Position numbers and translations under genes: made by a program
The notes under the pieces: generated by a model
What the model saw: the letters and a program-made list of their open reading frames with translations, nothing else
Databases searched by the model: none
What the model was told of the DNA's origin: nothing
In this document: in pieces, positions 1 to 6,918 of the stretch
Numbering within the stretch: the stretch's first letter is position 1
Layout: every line of letters starts with the position of its first letter
Source of the DNA: CAXBES01 sp965367015
GTDB lineage: Bacteria; Bacteroidota; Bacteroidia; Flavobacteriales; Flavobacteriaceae
Length of the DNA stretch: 9,807 bases
Reading direction: 5' to 3'
Assembly: GCA_965367015.1 (NCBI GenBank)
Contig: CBDUGY010000111.1
Coordinates: 1 to 9,807, forward strand

Positions 1-80
1 CTCCTGGGTATTAGATAAATGATAATTTAAATGTGCTAAAGTTTTACGAAAAGGGTATTTAAGTTAGTAATTTAATAATA
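1..80. other. AT-rich left edge, nothing identified
   Basis: This stretch lies beyond the tsf terminator. It is AT-rich and has stops in all three plus-strand frames within the first 22 bases. A plus-strand gene from outside the window could therefore end here, but too little is visible to claim one. I see no promoter match or RNA gene. Confidence 0.4.
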
Positions 81-117
81 GAAAAAATCCGTTCTCAACT
101 GGCGTTGTGAACGGATT
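81..117 (-). terminator. Rho-independent terminator of the rplM-rpsI-rpsB-tsf unit
   Basis: Read on the minus strand, a 9-bp stem AATCCGTTC/GAACGGATT (109-117 with 86-94) continues through one mismatch into a 4-bp stem CAAC/GTTG. A 4-base loop (100-103) closes it. The 3' arm runs directly into a run of T on the minus strand (plus-strand A82-A87). It lies about 55 bases past the tsf stop codon, so it most likely ends the ribosomal/EF-Ts transcript. Confidence 0.92.
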
Positions 118-171
118 CTATGATTAATTACAGCTATGTTATGTAACTGTACTTATAATTTAATATGTGAA

Positions 172-1146
172 CTATGCCAAAGAAACTCTTTTGAATCCGA
201 CAACAGTTGCGTCACCTTTACTGGCAACATATTCGGCAACATTTAATTTGTCGTCCATAATAAAGTTTTGGTCTAGCAAAGCTTTTTCATGATCCATTGT
301 AGTATTATCGGCAATAAATCTTTCCATTTTACCAGGTAGGATTCTGTCCCAGATTTGTTCTGGTTTTCCTTCAGCTTTCAATTCTGCTTTCGCAGTTTCT
401 TCGGCTTTTGCAAGAACTTCGTCTGTTAATTGTGATCTAGAAATAAATTGTGGCACATTTTTAAGCGTTTTACCTAATCTTCCCAATTCTATATTCTCTT
501 TCTCGATTACCGCAATTCGCGCTTCAGTTTCAGAAGCAACGAACTCTGGAGTAAAATCTTTGTACGATAGCGTAGTGGCTCCCATTGAAGCTACTTGCAT
601 TGATACATTCTTTGCCACTTCAGCAGCGTTTTCTGTTTTAGCAGAAAGACCTGTTAAGGCTCCAATTTTATTTCCGTGAATATAAGAACCAACAAAAGGT
701 GCTTCTAAAATTTCAAAACCACCAATTTCGATCTTCTCACCAATAACTCCTGTTTGCTCGATCAGTTTTTCTTCAATTGTCATTCCGTCGAAATCTGCTT
801 TCATAAATTCTTCTTTCGAAGAGGTGTTTAAAGCAATATCGGCCATTTTACGAGCCATTTCAACGAAGGAATCATTTTTAGCTACGAAGTCTGTTTCACA
901 ATTCAAAGAAACGATGACACCTTTAGTATTGTCATCATTAACAGCAGCGATTACAGCTCCCTCGCTAGAATCTCTATCGGCTCTTTTTTCAGCAATTTTT
1001 TGTCCTTTTTTTCTCAGGATTTCAATCGCTTTATCCATATTCCCTTCTGCCTCAACTAATGCCTTTTTACAGTCCATCATTCCGGCTCCGGTTTTTTGTC
1101 TCAAGTTATTTACTTCTGCGGCGGTTACTTTTACCATTGTACTCAT
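172..1146 (-). CDS. tsf: Translation elongation factor Ts (EF-Ts)
   Basis: EF-Ts is the cytoplasmic guanine-nucleotide exchange factor that releases GDP from EF-Tu during elongation. The 324-aa product begins with the N-terminal UBA-like region (TAAEVNNLRQKTGAGMMDCKKAL, split here as TAAEVNNLRQ and KTGAGMMDCKKAL, residues 8-30). It carries the EF-Tu-contacting TDFV motif at residues 85-88 within the NCETDFVAKND signature. Two core subdomains follow, and the KLNVAEYV stretch lies near the C-terminus. It is longer than E. coli EF-Ts (283 aa), which I believe is usual in this phylum. The start at 1146 gives MSTMVKVTA. The Met at codon 4 (1137) is an equally plausible start, and no ribosome binding site decides between them. 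It is the last gene before the terminator, 81 bases after rpsB, in the common rpsB-tsf order. Confidence 0.97.
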   Translation of the reverse strand: MSTMVKVTAAEVNNLRQKTGAGMMDCKKALVEAEGNMDKAIEILRKKGQKIAEKRADRDSSEGAVIAAVNDDNTKGVIVSLNCETDFVAKNDSFVEMARKMADIALNTSSKEEFMKADFDGMTIEEKLIEQTGVIGEKIEIGGFEILEAPFVGSYIHGNKIGALTGLSAKTENAAEVAKNVSMQVASMGATTLSYKDFTPEFVASETEARIAVIEKENIELGRLGKTLKNVPQFISRSQLTDEVLAKAEETAKAELKAEGKPEQIWDRILPGKMERFIADNTTMDHEKALLDQNFIMDDKLNVAEYVASKGDATVVGFKRVSLA

Positions 1147-1159
1147 ATTTTTTTAATTG

Positions 1160-1181
1160 AGGCTCCTTAACAAAGGTGCCT
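1160..1181 (-). promoter_or_regulatory. Hairpin in the tsf leader
   Basis: On the minus strand AGGC-a-CCTT/AAGG-a-GCCT forms a stem of 4+4 bp with one mismatch and a 4-base loop, ending 13 bases before the tsf ATG. Its 3' arm contains AAGGAG (1168-1163), a Shine-Dalgarno-like sequence, but it lies 16 bases from the ATG and is paired. The core CCTTTGTTAAGG recurs as CCTTTGCTAAGG in the rpsB leader. Read on the plus strand it resembles a terminator with TTTTCT after it, but no plus-strand gene is present. The structure is visible in sequence; a regulatory role is inference. Confidence 0.5.
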
Positions 1182-1227
1182 TTTCTATTATAAGGTTGAG
1201 AAACTCTCTTGGAGTATCTTTATTAAT

Positions 1228-2166
1228 CTATTCTTCTTCCTTTGTAAGACCTGCCTTTTCCATGGTCTCACTTTTTGATTCAAGCTTTGTGGGCTTTTTT
1301 GCCTCTTTCATTGCTTTTTTATCATCGGCATCGGTTGAAGGTACTTCAGCTGTTTTGGCCTTTTTAGCCACTTTGCTATCTGCATCTTTAGAAGGGGCTT
1401 CAGCTGCTACAGTCTTTTTAACCTTTTTTTCTTTCTTAGGTGCTGCATCGTCATTCTCGTCATTATCCTTACCAGATTTTCTTTCAGAAAGACCTTCGAT
1501 AATTGCGTCAGACACTGCTGTCATGATTTTATCGATAGATTTTGAAGCATCGTCATTCGATGGGATCACATAATCAATAACTCTAGGGTCACTGTTAGTG
1601 TCTACCATTGCAAAAATTGGAATATTTAATTTTTGAGCTTCAGCAACTGCGATGTGTTCTCTTGTTGTATCAACAATAAACAAGGCAGCCGGGAGACGAC
1701 TCATTTCACTTATTGAACCTAAGTTTTTTTCTAACTTAGCACGTAGACGATCTACCTGAAGACGTTCTTTTTTAGACAAGGTCATAAAAGTTCCGTCTTG
1801 CTTCATACGATCAATAGAGGCCATCTTCTTAACGGCTTTTCTAATTGTAACAAAGTTTGTTAACATTCCACCAGGCCATCTTTCAGTAATGTAAGGCATG
1901 TTAGCGTTCTTCGCTTTTTCAGCAACGATATCTTTTGCTTGTTTTTTTGTAGCAACGAAAAGAACTTTTCGTCCACTGGCTGCAATTTTCTTTAAAGCTT
2001 CATTAGCTTCTTCGATCTTTGCTGCAGTTTTATAAAGATTGATAATGTGGATTCCATTACGCTCCATATAGATATACGGTGCCATATTAGGATTCCATTT
2101 TCTTGTTAGGTGACCAAAGTGTACACCTGCTTTTAGTAAGTCTTTGACTTCTACGTTGTTTGCCAT
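1228..2166 (-). CDS. rpsB: 30S ribosomal protein uS2 with a long charged C-terminal tail
   Basis: S2 is a small-subunit protein that binds late in 30S assembly between head and body. Residues 1-228 are a full S2 domain: LLKAGVHFGHLTRKWNP at 10-26, ERWPGGMLTNF at 95-105, LPAALFIVDTTREHIAVAEA at 158-177, and NSDPRVIDYVIPSNDDA at 191-207. Residues 229-312 form a low-complexity tail rich in Lys, Ala, Asp and Glu that includes an imperfect 18-residue repeat. S2 is usually about 230-260 aa, so the tail adds about 80 residues and is probably disordered. The start at 2166 gives MANNVEVKDLLKAG, the normal S2 N-terminus. It is preceded by an A-rich stretch and no Shine-Dalgarno. A 213-base gap separates it from rpsI, and tsf follows. 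Confidence 0.98.
   Translation of the reverse strand: MANNVEVKDLLKAGVHFGHLTRKWNPNMAPYIYMERNGIHIINLYKTAAKIEEANEALKKIAASGRKVLFVATKKQAKDIVAEKAKNANMPYITERWPGGMLTNFVTIRKAVKKMASIDRMKQDGTFMTLSKKERLQVDRLRAKLEKNLGSISEMSRLPAALFIVDTTREHIAVAEAQKLNIPIFAMVDTNSDPRVIDYVIPSNDDASKSIDKIMTAVSDAIIEGLSERKSGKDNDENDDAAPKKEKKVKKTVAAEAPSKDADSKVAKKAKTAEVPSTDADDKKAMKEAKKPTKLESKSETMEKAGLTKEEE
1297..1404 (-). repeat. Two imperfect 18-residue repeats in the S2 tail
   Basis: Residues 255-272 (AEAPSKDADSKVAKKAKT) and 273-290 (AEVPSTDADDKKAMKEAK) align at an 18-residue offset with about ten identities. The DNA is also similar: GCATCnnTnGAAGG followed by CTTCAGCT appears twice on the plus strand. The tail probably grew by a 54-bp tandem duplication that later diverged. 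Confidence 0.7.
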
Positions 2167-2213
2167 TTTGTTTTTAGTTTACTTTCGTGTTTATAGATAG
2201 CAACCTTTTCCTA

Positions 2214-2241
2214 ATACTCTCATGCCTTAGCAAAGGAGTAT
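2214..2241 (-). promoter_or_regulatory. Hairpin in the rpsB leader
   Basis: On the minus strand ATACTC (2241-2236) can pair with GAGTAT (2219-2214), enclosing a smaller CTT/AAG stem. The hairpin contains CCTTTGCTAAGG (2236-2225), nearly identical to the core of the tsf-leader hairpin. It sits about 48 bases before the rpsB ATG. A competing pairing exists between TGCTAA inside it and TTAGCA upstream (2264-2259). I found no TAnnTTTG promoter in this gap, so it is probably a leader within a longer transcript. The function is unknown. Confidence 0.4.
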
Positions 2242-2339
2242 AATTATTATGGTTTTGATGCTAAACTAATTGTCCTACCCGGCAGAGTGGGACTAACAGC
2301 TAATTAATAATTGTATATATATGAACTTGTCAATTTAGC

Positions 2340-2365
2340 TTGGGTATCCCAGATGAGATACCCAA
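2340..2365 (-). other. Perfect 9-bp hairpin just after rpsI
   Basis: TTGGGTATC (2340-2348) and GATACCCAA (2357-2365) form a perfect 9-bp stem with an 8-base loop. It begins 14 bases after the rpsI stop codon. The 3' arm on the minus strand is followed by GCTAAATTGAC, with no T-run, so it is not a standard intrinsic terminator. It could be an attenuator, an RNA-processing site or a 3'-end stabiliser between the rplM-rpsI and rpsB-tsf segments. Confidence 0.6.
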
Positions 2366-2379
2366 ACCAATTGGAAAAT

Positions 2380-2766
2380 TTAACGTTTCGAGAATTGGAA
2401 TTTCTTACGGGCTTTCTTCTGTCCGAATTTCTTACGTTCCACCATTCTCGGGTCTCTTGTTAACAGACCTTCTGGCTTTAAGACCAATCTGTGTTCTTCG
2501 TTCACCTCGCACATTGCACGAGATAAAGCCAAACGGATTGCTTCAGCTTGTCCTGTTATTCCTCCACCGAAAACATTTACTTTAATATCGTATGTAGTTT
2601 CGTTATCAGTAAGCACTAAAGGTTGTTTTACCTTATACTGCAAAGTAGCGGTAGTGAAATAATTGTTTAAATCTCGTTTGTTGATAGTGATGTTACCTTT
2701 TCCTTCGGAAAGATATACACGTGCAACTGCAGTTTTTCTTCTTCCAATTTTGTGTAGCACTTCCAT
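2380..2766 (-). CDS. rpsI: 30S ribosomal protein uS9
   Basis: S9 is a 30S head protein whose extended C-terminal tail reaches the P-site tRNA. The 128-aa product has the normal family length. It shows the N-terminal signature GRRKTAVARVYL (residues 8-19), the GGGITGQAEAIRLALSRA block in the middle (about 67-84), the LLTRDPRMVERKKFGQKKAR stretch, and the invariant C-terminal ending SKR that contacts tRNA. Its ATG overlaps the rplM stop codon by one base (TAATG, 2764-2768), so translation is probably coupled to L13 synthesis. The order rplM-rpsI is conserved across bacteria. A 9-bp hairpin follows the gene within 15 bases. Confidence 0.98.
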   Translation of the reverse strand: MEVLHKIGRRKTAVARVYLSEGKGNITINKRDLNNYFTTATLQYKVKQPLVLTDNETTYDIKVNVFGGGITGQAEAIRLALSRAMCEVNEEHRLVLKPEGLLTRDPRMVERKKFGQKKARKKFQFSKR

Positions 2767-3221
2767 TACTTCGTAGATTTTAGTTTGATGGTTCTTGGTT
2801 TTTGTGCTTCTTGATCGTGCGTTGCACCCGAATACACTTTAAGATTTCTGAAAAGTTCTGCTCCCAATTTATTTTTTGGTAACATGCCTTTAACTGCTTT
2901 TTCAACAAGTCTTGCAGGATCCTTCCCAAATAATTCTTTAGCAGTTAAGCTTCTCTGTCCACCAGGGTAGCCGGTGTGACGAATATACGTCTTAGCCTCC
3001 CACTTGTTTCCTGTTAAGTTGATCTTCTCGGCATTCGTAATAATTACGTTGTCTCCGCAGTCAACATGCGGTGTAAAACTTGGTTTATGCTTCCCGCGTA
3101 GCAAAATTGCTACTTCGCTAGCAAGACGACCCAATGTTTGCCCGTCCGCATCTACTAAAAGCCACTCTTTGTTAACAGTGCTTTTATTCGCAGATACTGT
3201 TTTGTAACTCAATGTATCCAT
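2766..3221 (-). CDS. rplM: 50S ribosomal protein uL13
   Basis: L13 is an early-assembling 50S protein that binds 23S rRNA. I chose the ATG at 3221, giving 151 aa beginning MDTLSYKTVSANKSTV, because this matches the flavobacterial L13 N-terminus as I know it. The reading frame extends five codons further to a TTG at 3236, which would add only TKNE-type residues and is unlikely. Visible family blocks are WLLVDADGQTLGRLAS near the N-terminus, LRGKHKPSFTPHVDCGDNVI, the KWEAKTYIRHTGYPGG segment, and KGMLPKNKLG toward the C-terminus. It is the first gene of the ribosomal unit, about 85-90 bases downstream of a strong promoter match, and overlaps rpsI by one base. Confidence 0.97.
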   Translation of the reverse strand: MDTLSYKTVSANKSTVNKEWLLVDADGQTLGRLASEVAILLRGKHKPSFTPHVDCGDNVIITNAEKINLTGNKWEAKTYIRHTGYPGGQRSLTAKELFGKDPARLVEKAVKGMLPKNKLGAELFRNLKVYSGATHDQEAQKPRTIKLKSTK

Positions 3222-3255
3222 TTCGTTTTTTGTCAATCGTTAATAAATAGTTTTC

Positions 3256-3277
3256 CCTTTTTCTACAAAGGCTTTGT
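3256..3277 (-). promoter_or_regulatory. Hairpin and palindrome in the rplM leader
   Basis: On the minus strand CCTTT (3271-3267) can pair with AAAGG (3260-3256) across a 6-base loop. Overlapping it is an odd palindrome ACAAAGcCTTTGT (3277-3265), so the two pairings exclude each other. The element lies 34 bases before the rplM ATG. It resembles the CCTTTG/AAGG hairpins before rpsB and tsf. Autogenous leaders are known for many ribosomal operons; that this is one is inference. Confidence 0.4.
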
Positions 3278-3310
3278 TCTCTAAGACGATAAATTCGCGT
3301 AAGAGGGGTG

Positions 3311-3340
3311 CAAATGTAGTATTATTTATTTGAATTACAA
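3311..3340 (-). promoter_or_regulatory. Promoter of the rplM-rpsI-rpsB-tsf unit
   Basis: Read on the minus strand, TTG (3340-3338), then exactly 19 bases, then TACATTTG (3318-3311). This matches the Bacteroidetes housekeeping-sigma consensus of a -33 TTG and a -7 TAnnTTTG at the preferred spacing. Transcription would begin near 3306, leaving a leader of roughly 85 nt before the rplM ATG. Confidence 0.8.
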
Positions 3341-3410
3341 GGGGTGAGGATTTAATTTTTGCATAGAAAAATGAATTCAAATAGAAACATAAATCGAAGC
3401 ATAATTTATT

Positions 3411-6400
3411 TTATTCTAAAGTAACGATTAAATCATCCTTCATCACCATCGTACCTGGTTTAAGTGTAGTCGATTTTACTTTACCCGCCTTAGTTGCAGT
3501 TACCGTGGTTTCCATCTTCATCGCTTCAATTATAAACAAGTGGTCATTCTTTTTAACGTCTTGTCCTTTCTTAACCAGTACCTTATATAAAGAGCCTTGC
3601 AAAGGTGCTCCTACTTCATTGGGATTCCCTGAATCTGCTTTGGTATTCTCGTGTTTTTTAATGTTCAAAGAATTATCTCGAATTTCAACAAATCTATTCT
3701 CTCCGTTTACTGAGAAAAAGACAATGCGAATACCTTCATCATTTGGAATACCCACCGAGAGTAATTTAACTGTGATCGTTTTACCGGGCTCTAACTCTAC
3801 TATTATTTCTTCCCGCAATTTCATTCCGTAGAAAAAATTTGGGGTTGGCAAAATAGCAAGGTTTCCATACTGCTTATACTTTTCGTGCGCTTGTTCTAAA
3901 ACCCGAGGATATAGACAATAGGAAAGGAAATCTTCAAACTCAATAGCTCTCGAAAATCCTTTTTGATATTTCTTCTGAAAAGCCTTAAACTCTGTTTCAA
4001 ATTCAATTGGGGCTAAATGTGCGTTGGGTCTATCTGTATATGACTTATTATTTTTTAAAATTATTTTCTGAAGCTCTTTTGGAAAACCACCAAGGGGTTG
4101 CCCCAAATCACCCTTAAAGAAATTAATAACCGACTCAGGAAAAGAAATCTCATGGCCTCTTTCCATTACGTCTTCGGGAAAAAGATCGTTGGTTACCATA
4201 AAAATCGCCATATCACCAACAACTTTGGAACTCGGCGTTACTTTAACTAAGTTTCCAAACATTTTATTAACCATTCCATACATCTTCTTTACTTCGTCAA
4301 AGCGATCTCCTAAACCTAATGCTTCTGCTTGCGGGCGTAAATTTGAATATTGCCCGCCGGGAATCTCATGCTGATATACTTCGGCAGTTCCGGCTTTTAA
4401 ACCCGATTCGAAAGGGTAATACATTTCACGAACATCTTCCCAATAATTTGAAAACTGATTCAAACTGTCTATATCGAAATCGTGAGCGCGTTCCTGTTGC
4501 TTCATCATTTCAACAACAGAATTAAAATTGGGCTGAGAGGTGAGTCCGGAAAGCCCGCCCAAAGCCACATCAACCACGTCCACTCCTGCTTCGATCGCCT
4601 TTAAATAAGTAGCCGACTGGATCGAAGAAGTATCGTGCGTATGTAAATGTATCGGGATCTTTAAAGTATCTTTCAACGCCCCAACTAATTCGGTAGCTGC
4701 ATATGGCTTTAATAAGCCAGCCATGTCTTTTATTGCGACCATGTGCGCACCTGCATTTTCTAGATCTTTTGCGAGTTGTACATAGTATTTCAAATCGTAT
4801 TTCTTCTCTTTAATATCGAGAATGTCACCGGTATAACTTATCGCGGCTTCAGCGATTCCTCCGGTTTTATTTCGTACATAATTGATGCTGGGCTCCATAG
4901 CCTTAACCCAGTTTAGCGAATCGAAAATTCTAAAGATGTCTATGCCGTTCTCCCAGGATTTTTCAACAAACTTTTCTATCAAATTATCAGGGTATGCTTT
5001 ATAACCAACACCATTTGAGCCACGAAGTAACATCTGAAATAAAATATTCGGGATAAGTTTCCGAAGTTCTCGCAATCTTGTCCACGGACTCTCATGTAAA
5101 AATCTATAACATACATCGTAGGTCGCGCCTCCCCACATTTCTATACTGAAGGTGTTGGAATGATTTTTAGCATAACTCTCTGCAACCATCAACATATCCC
5201 GGGTACGCATCCGAGTTGCCAATAATGATTGATGCGCATCCCTTATAGTAGTATCGGTATAATGTATTTTCTTTTCGGACAGCAGCCAGGAACAGAATTT
5301 TTCGGGACCTAATTCAGTTAGTCGATCTTTTGTTCCTTTAGGATAGGAGGCGTTAGGATAGAATTTTGGAACTTTCGGAATTCTAAAAACTTTGGAGTCG
5401 TCTTTATATTTCACATCAGGGTTTCCATTCACGATTACCTCTCCCAAATAGTTTGTGATCTTGGTAGTTCGATCTTGTGGCATTTTAATATCGAACAAGG
5501 CAGGAGTATTCTGAATAAAATTGACGGTTGCTTTGCCTTCCCTAAAGGTTTCATGCTGAATCACATTCTGAAGAAAGTGAATATTTGTCTTGACACCGCG
5601 AATTCTGAATTCTTTGAGCGCACGCATCATTTTACGAACTGCTCCATCCAATGTTCTTCCATGAGCTGATACCTTCACTAACATAGAATCAAAAAACGGA
5701 CTTACACTATACGATTGGTAAATACTTCCGGCATCAAGCCGTATTCCCATACCTGAGGCACTTCTGTAAGTTGTAATAGTACCATAGTCGGGAGTAAAAT
5801 CGTTAGCAGGATCTTCTGTTGTAAGTCTGCATTGAAGGGCAAACCCATAGGTCGCTAGTGAACTCTGCTCGTATATCTTTATTTGTTTATCTGAAAGCTT
5901 ATAGCCTCCGGCCACAAAAATCTGTGTTTTAATTAGGTCTATCCCAGTTACCATTTCGGTAACAGTATGTTCTACTTGAATCCGGGGATTCACCTCAATG
6001 AAATAGACATTGTCATCACCGTCCACCAGAAATTCAACTGTTCCAACATTATTATAATTTACTTCCTTTGCGATAGCAATTGCATAGGCATATAAATCTT
6101 GTTTGACTTTAGCTGAGACGTTAAACGAGGGAGCAACCTCAACCACTTTTTGATGACGACGTTGAACCGAGCAATCCCGTTCGAATAAATGGCGAATGTT
6201 TCCGTGGTTGTCGGCTACAATCTGAACTTCAAGATGTTTTGGGTTTTCAACGTATTTTTCCAAGAACATGGTATCGTCTCCAAATGCGTTTAGCGCTTCA
6301 TTACGAGCCGAATCAAAATATAATTCTAAATGCTCTGGGTTTCGAACAATTCGCATTCCTCTTCCGCCACCACCAGAGGCTGCTTTTAACATTAAAGGGT

Positions 6401-6863
6401 AACCGATTGAAGTAGCTTCTGAGAGCGCCACTTTTAATGAAGTAAGCTTCTTTTTATTGCTTTCTATTATGGGAACCTTACACTTAAGAGCAATCTTCTT
6501 CGCAGTAATTTTGTCACCTAAGGCATCCATAACTTTAGGATCGGGACCTATAAATACAATCCCGTTTTCGGCACATTTTCGTGCAAATTCCGAATTTTCA
6601 GAAAGAAATCCATATCCGGGATGAATCGCATCAACATTTTTCGACTTTGCCAAAGTTATTATTTGGTCACCGTTTAGATACGGTTTTAGCGGTTCATTGT
6701 TGGCGCCTATTTGGTAAGCTTCATCTGCTTTATATCGATGTTGTGAATATCGATCTTCAAAAGTAAAAATAGCGACCGTCTGTAAATTTATTTCTGTACA
6801 GGCTCTTAAAACTCTTATGGCTATTTCCCCTCTATTTGCAACTAAAACTTTCTTGATTTTCAT
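3411..6863 (-). CDS. pyc: Pyruvate carboxylase, single-chain
   Basis: The enzyme carboxylates pyruvate to oxaloacetate in the cytoplasm, using ATP, bicarbonate and biotin; it refills the TCA cycle and feeds gluconeogenesis. The 1150-aa length is typical of the single-chain form. Residues 1-450 are biotin carboxylase, with the ATP-grasp glycine loop KAASGGGGRGMR (160-171), RDCSVQRRHQKVVEVAP (229-245) and FIEVNPRIQVEHTVTE (288-303). Residues 530-810 are the carboxyltransferase TIM barrel, with DTTIRDAHQS (metal ligand D542), K712 in IKDMAG as the Lys expected to be carbamylated, and the HTH metal ligands H741/H743. A linking/allosteric region follows. The biotin carrier domain ends the chain, with biotin Lys1116 in EAMKME. 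All key residues seen are intact. It has its own leader after the unnamed gene, and rplM lies 189 bases downstream with its own promoter. No convincing terminator follows pyc. Confidence 0.98.
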   Translation of the reverse strand: MKIKKVLVANRGEIAIRVLRACTEINLQTVAIFTFEDRYSQHRYKADEAYQIGANNEPLKPYLNGDQIITLAKSKNVDAIHPGYGFLSENSEFARKCAENGIVFIGPDPKVMDALGDKITAKKIALKCKVPIIESNKKKLTSLKVALSEATSIGYPLMLKAASGGGGRGMRIVRNPEHLELYFDSARNEALNAFGDDTMFLEKYVENPKHLEVQIVADNHGNIRHLFERDCSVQRRHQKVVEVAPSFNVSAKVKQDLYAYAIAIAKEVNYNNVGTVEFLVDGDDNVYFIEVNPRIQVEHTVTEMVTGIDLIKTQIFVAGGYKLSDKQIKIYEQSSLATYGFALQCRLTTEDPANDFTPDYGTITTYRSASGMGIRLDAGSIYQSYSVSPFFDSMLVKVSAHGRTLDGAVRKMMRALKEFRIRGVKTNIHFLQNVIQHETFREGKATVNFIQNTPALFDIKMPQDRTTKITNYLGEVIVNGNPDVKYKDDSKVFRIPKVPKFYPNASYPKGTKDRLTELGPEKFCSWLLSEKKIHYTDTTIRDAHQSLLATRMRTRDMLMVAESYAKNHSNTFSIEMWGGATYDVCYRFLHESPWTRLRELRKLIPNILFQMLLRGSNGVGYKAYPDNLIEKFVEKSWENGIDIFRIFDSLNWVKAMEPSINYVRNKTGGIAEAAISYTGDILDIKEKKYDLKYYVQLAKDLENAGAHMVAIKDMAGLLKPYAATELVGALKDTLKIPIHLHTHDTSSIQSATYLKAIEAGVDVVDVALGGLSGLTSQPNFNSVVEMMKQQERAHDFDIDSLNQFSNYWEDVREMYYPFESGLKAGTAEVYQHEIPGGQYSNLRPQAEALGLGDRFDEVKKMYGMVNKMFGNLVKVTPSSKVVGDMAIFMVTNDLFPEDVMERGHEISFPESVINFFKGDLGQPLGGFPKELQKIILKNNKSYTDRPNAHLAPIEFETEFKAFQKKYQKGFSRAIEFEDFLSYCLYPRVLEQAHEKYKQYGNLAILPTPNFFYGMKLREEIIVELEPGKTITVKLLSVGIPNDEGIRIVFFSVNGENRFVEIRDNSLNIKKHENTKADSGNPNEVGAPLQGSLYKVLVKKGQDVKKNDHLFIIEAMKMETTVTATKAGKVKSTTLKPGTMVMKDDLIVTLE

Positions 6864-6890
6864 GGCTTACGATAATTCTTATTTCGAATA

Positions 6891-6898
6891 TAAAGATA
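6891..6898 (-). promoter_or_regulatory. Possible -7 element of the pyc promoter
   Basis: The minus strand reads TATCTTTA, one mismatch from TAnnTTTG, 27 bases before the pyc ATG. I see no TTG at the expected -33 spacing. A 12-bp palindrome lies just upstream, where it would fall between the -33 and -7 regions. Confidence 0.35.
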
Positions 6899-6906
6899 CA
6901 ACTTAC

Positions 6907-6918
6907 TATGCATGCATA
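6907..6918. promoter_or_regulatory. 12-bp perfect palindrome upstream of pyc
   Basis: TATGCATGCATA is a perfect dyad in the 93-bp gap between the unnamed gene and pyc, 8 bases upstream of the possible -7 box. Its position fits an operator for pyc. It is short and AT-rich, and no regulator is visible in the window. Confidence 0.35.

Noticed and set aside
824..1156. Plus-strand open frame opposite tsf
   Set aside because: It lies antisense to the well-conserved tsf gene; its hydrophobic Ser/Phe-rich composition is the usual reverse-strand shadow.
1157..1573. Plus-strand open frame opposite the rpsB tail
   Set aside because: It is antisense to the Lys/Ala-rich tail of S2, which creates a long open frame by composition alone.
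2191..2223. Ten-codon upstream ORF (MRVLGKGCYL) in the rpsB leader
   Set aside because: It has no run of regulatory codons and no clear ribosome binding site. An ORF this short is expected by chance in a 213-base gap.
2272..2293. Inverted repeat GTCCTAC/GTGGGAC in the rpsB leader
   Set aside because: The wobble pair seen on the plus strand becomes an A-C mismatch in the transcribed minus strand, leaving a weak stem.
3222..3236. TTG start adding five codons to rplM
   Set aside because: The ATG at 3221 gives the N-terminus MDTLSYKT expected for flavobacterial L13; the extra residues have no support.
3389..3409. ATAAAT/ATTTAT inverted repeat after pyc as a terminator
   Set aside because: The stem is six A-T pairs with a 9-base loop, too weak for an intrinsic terminator.
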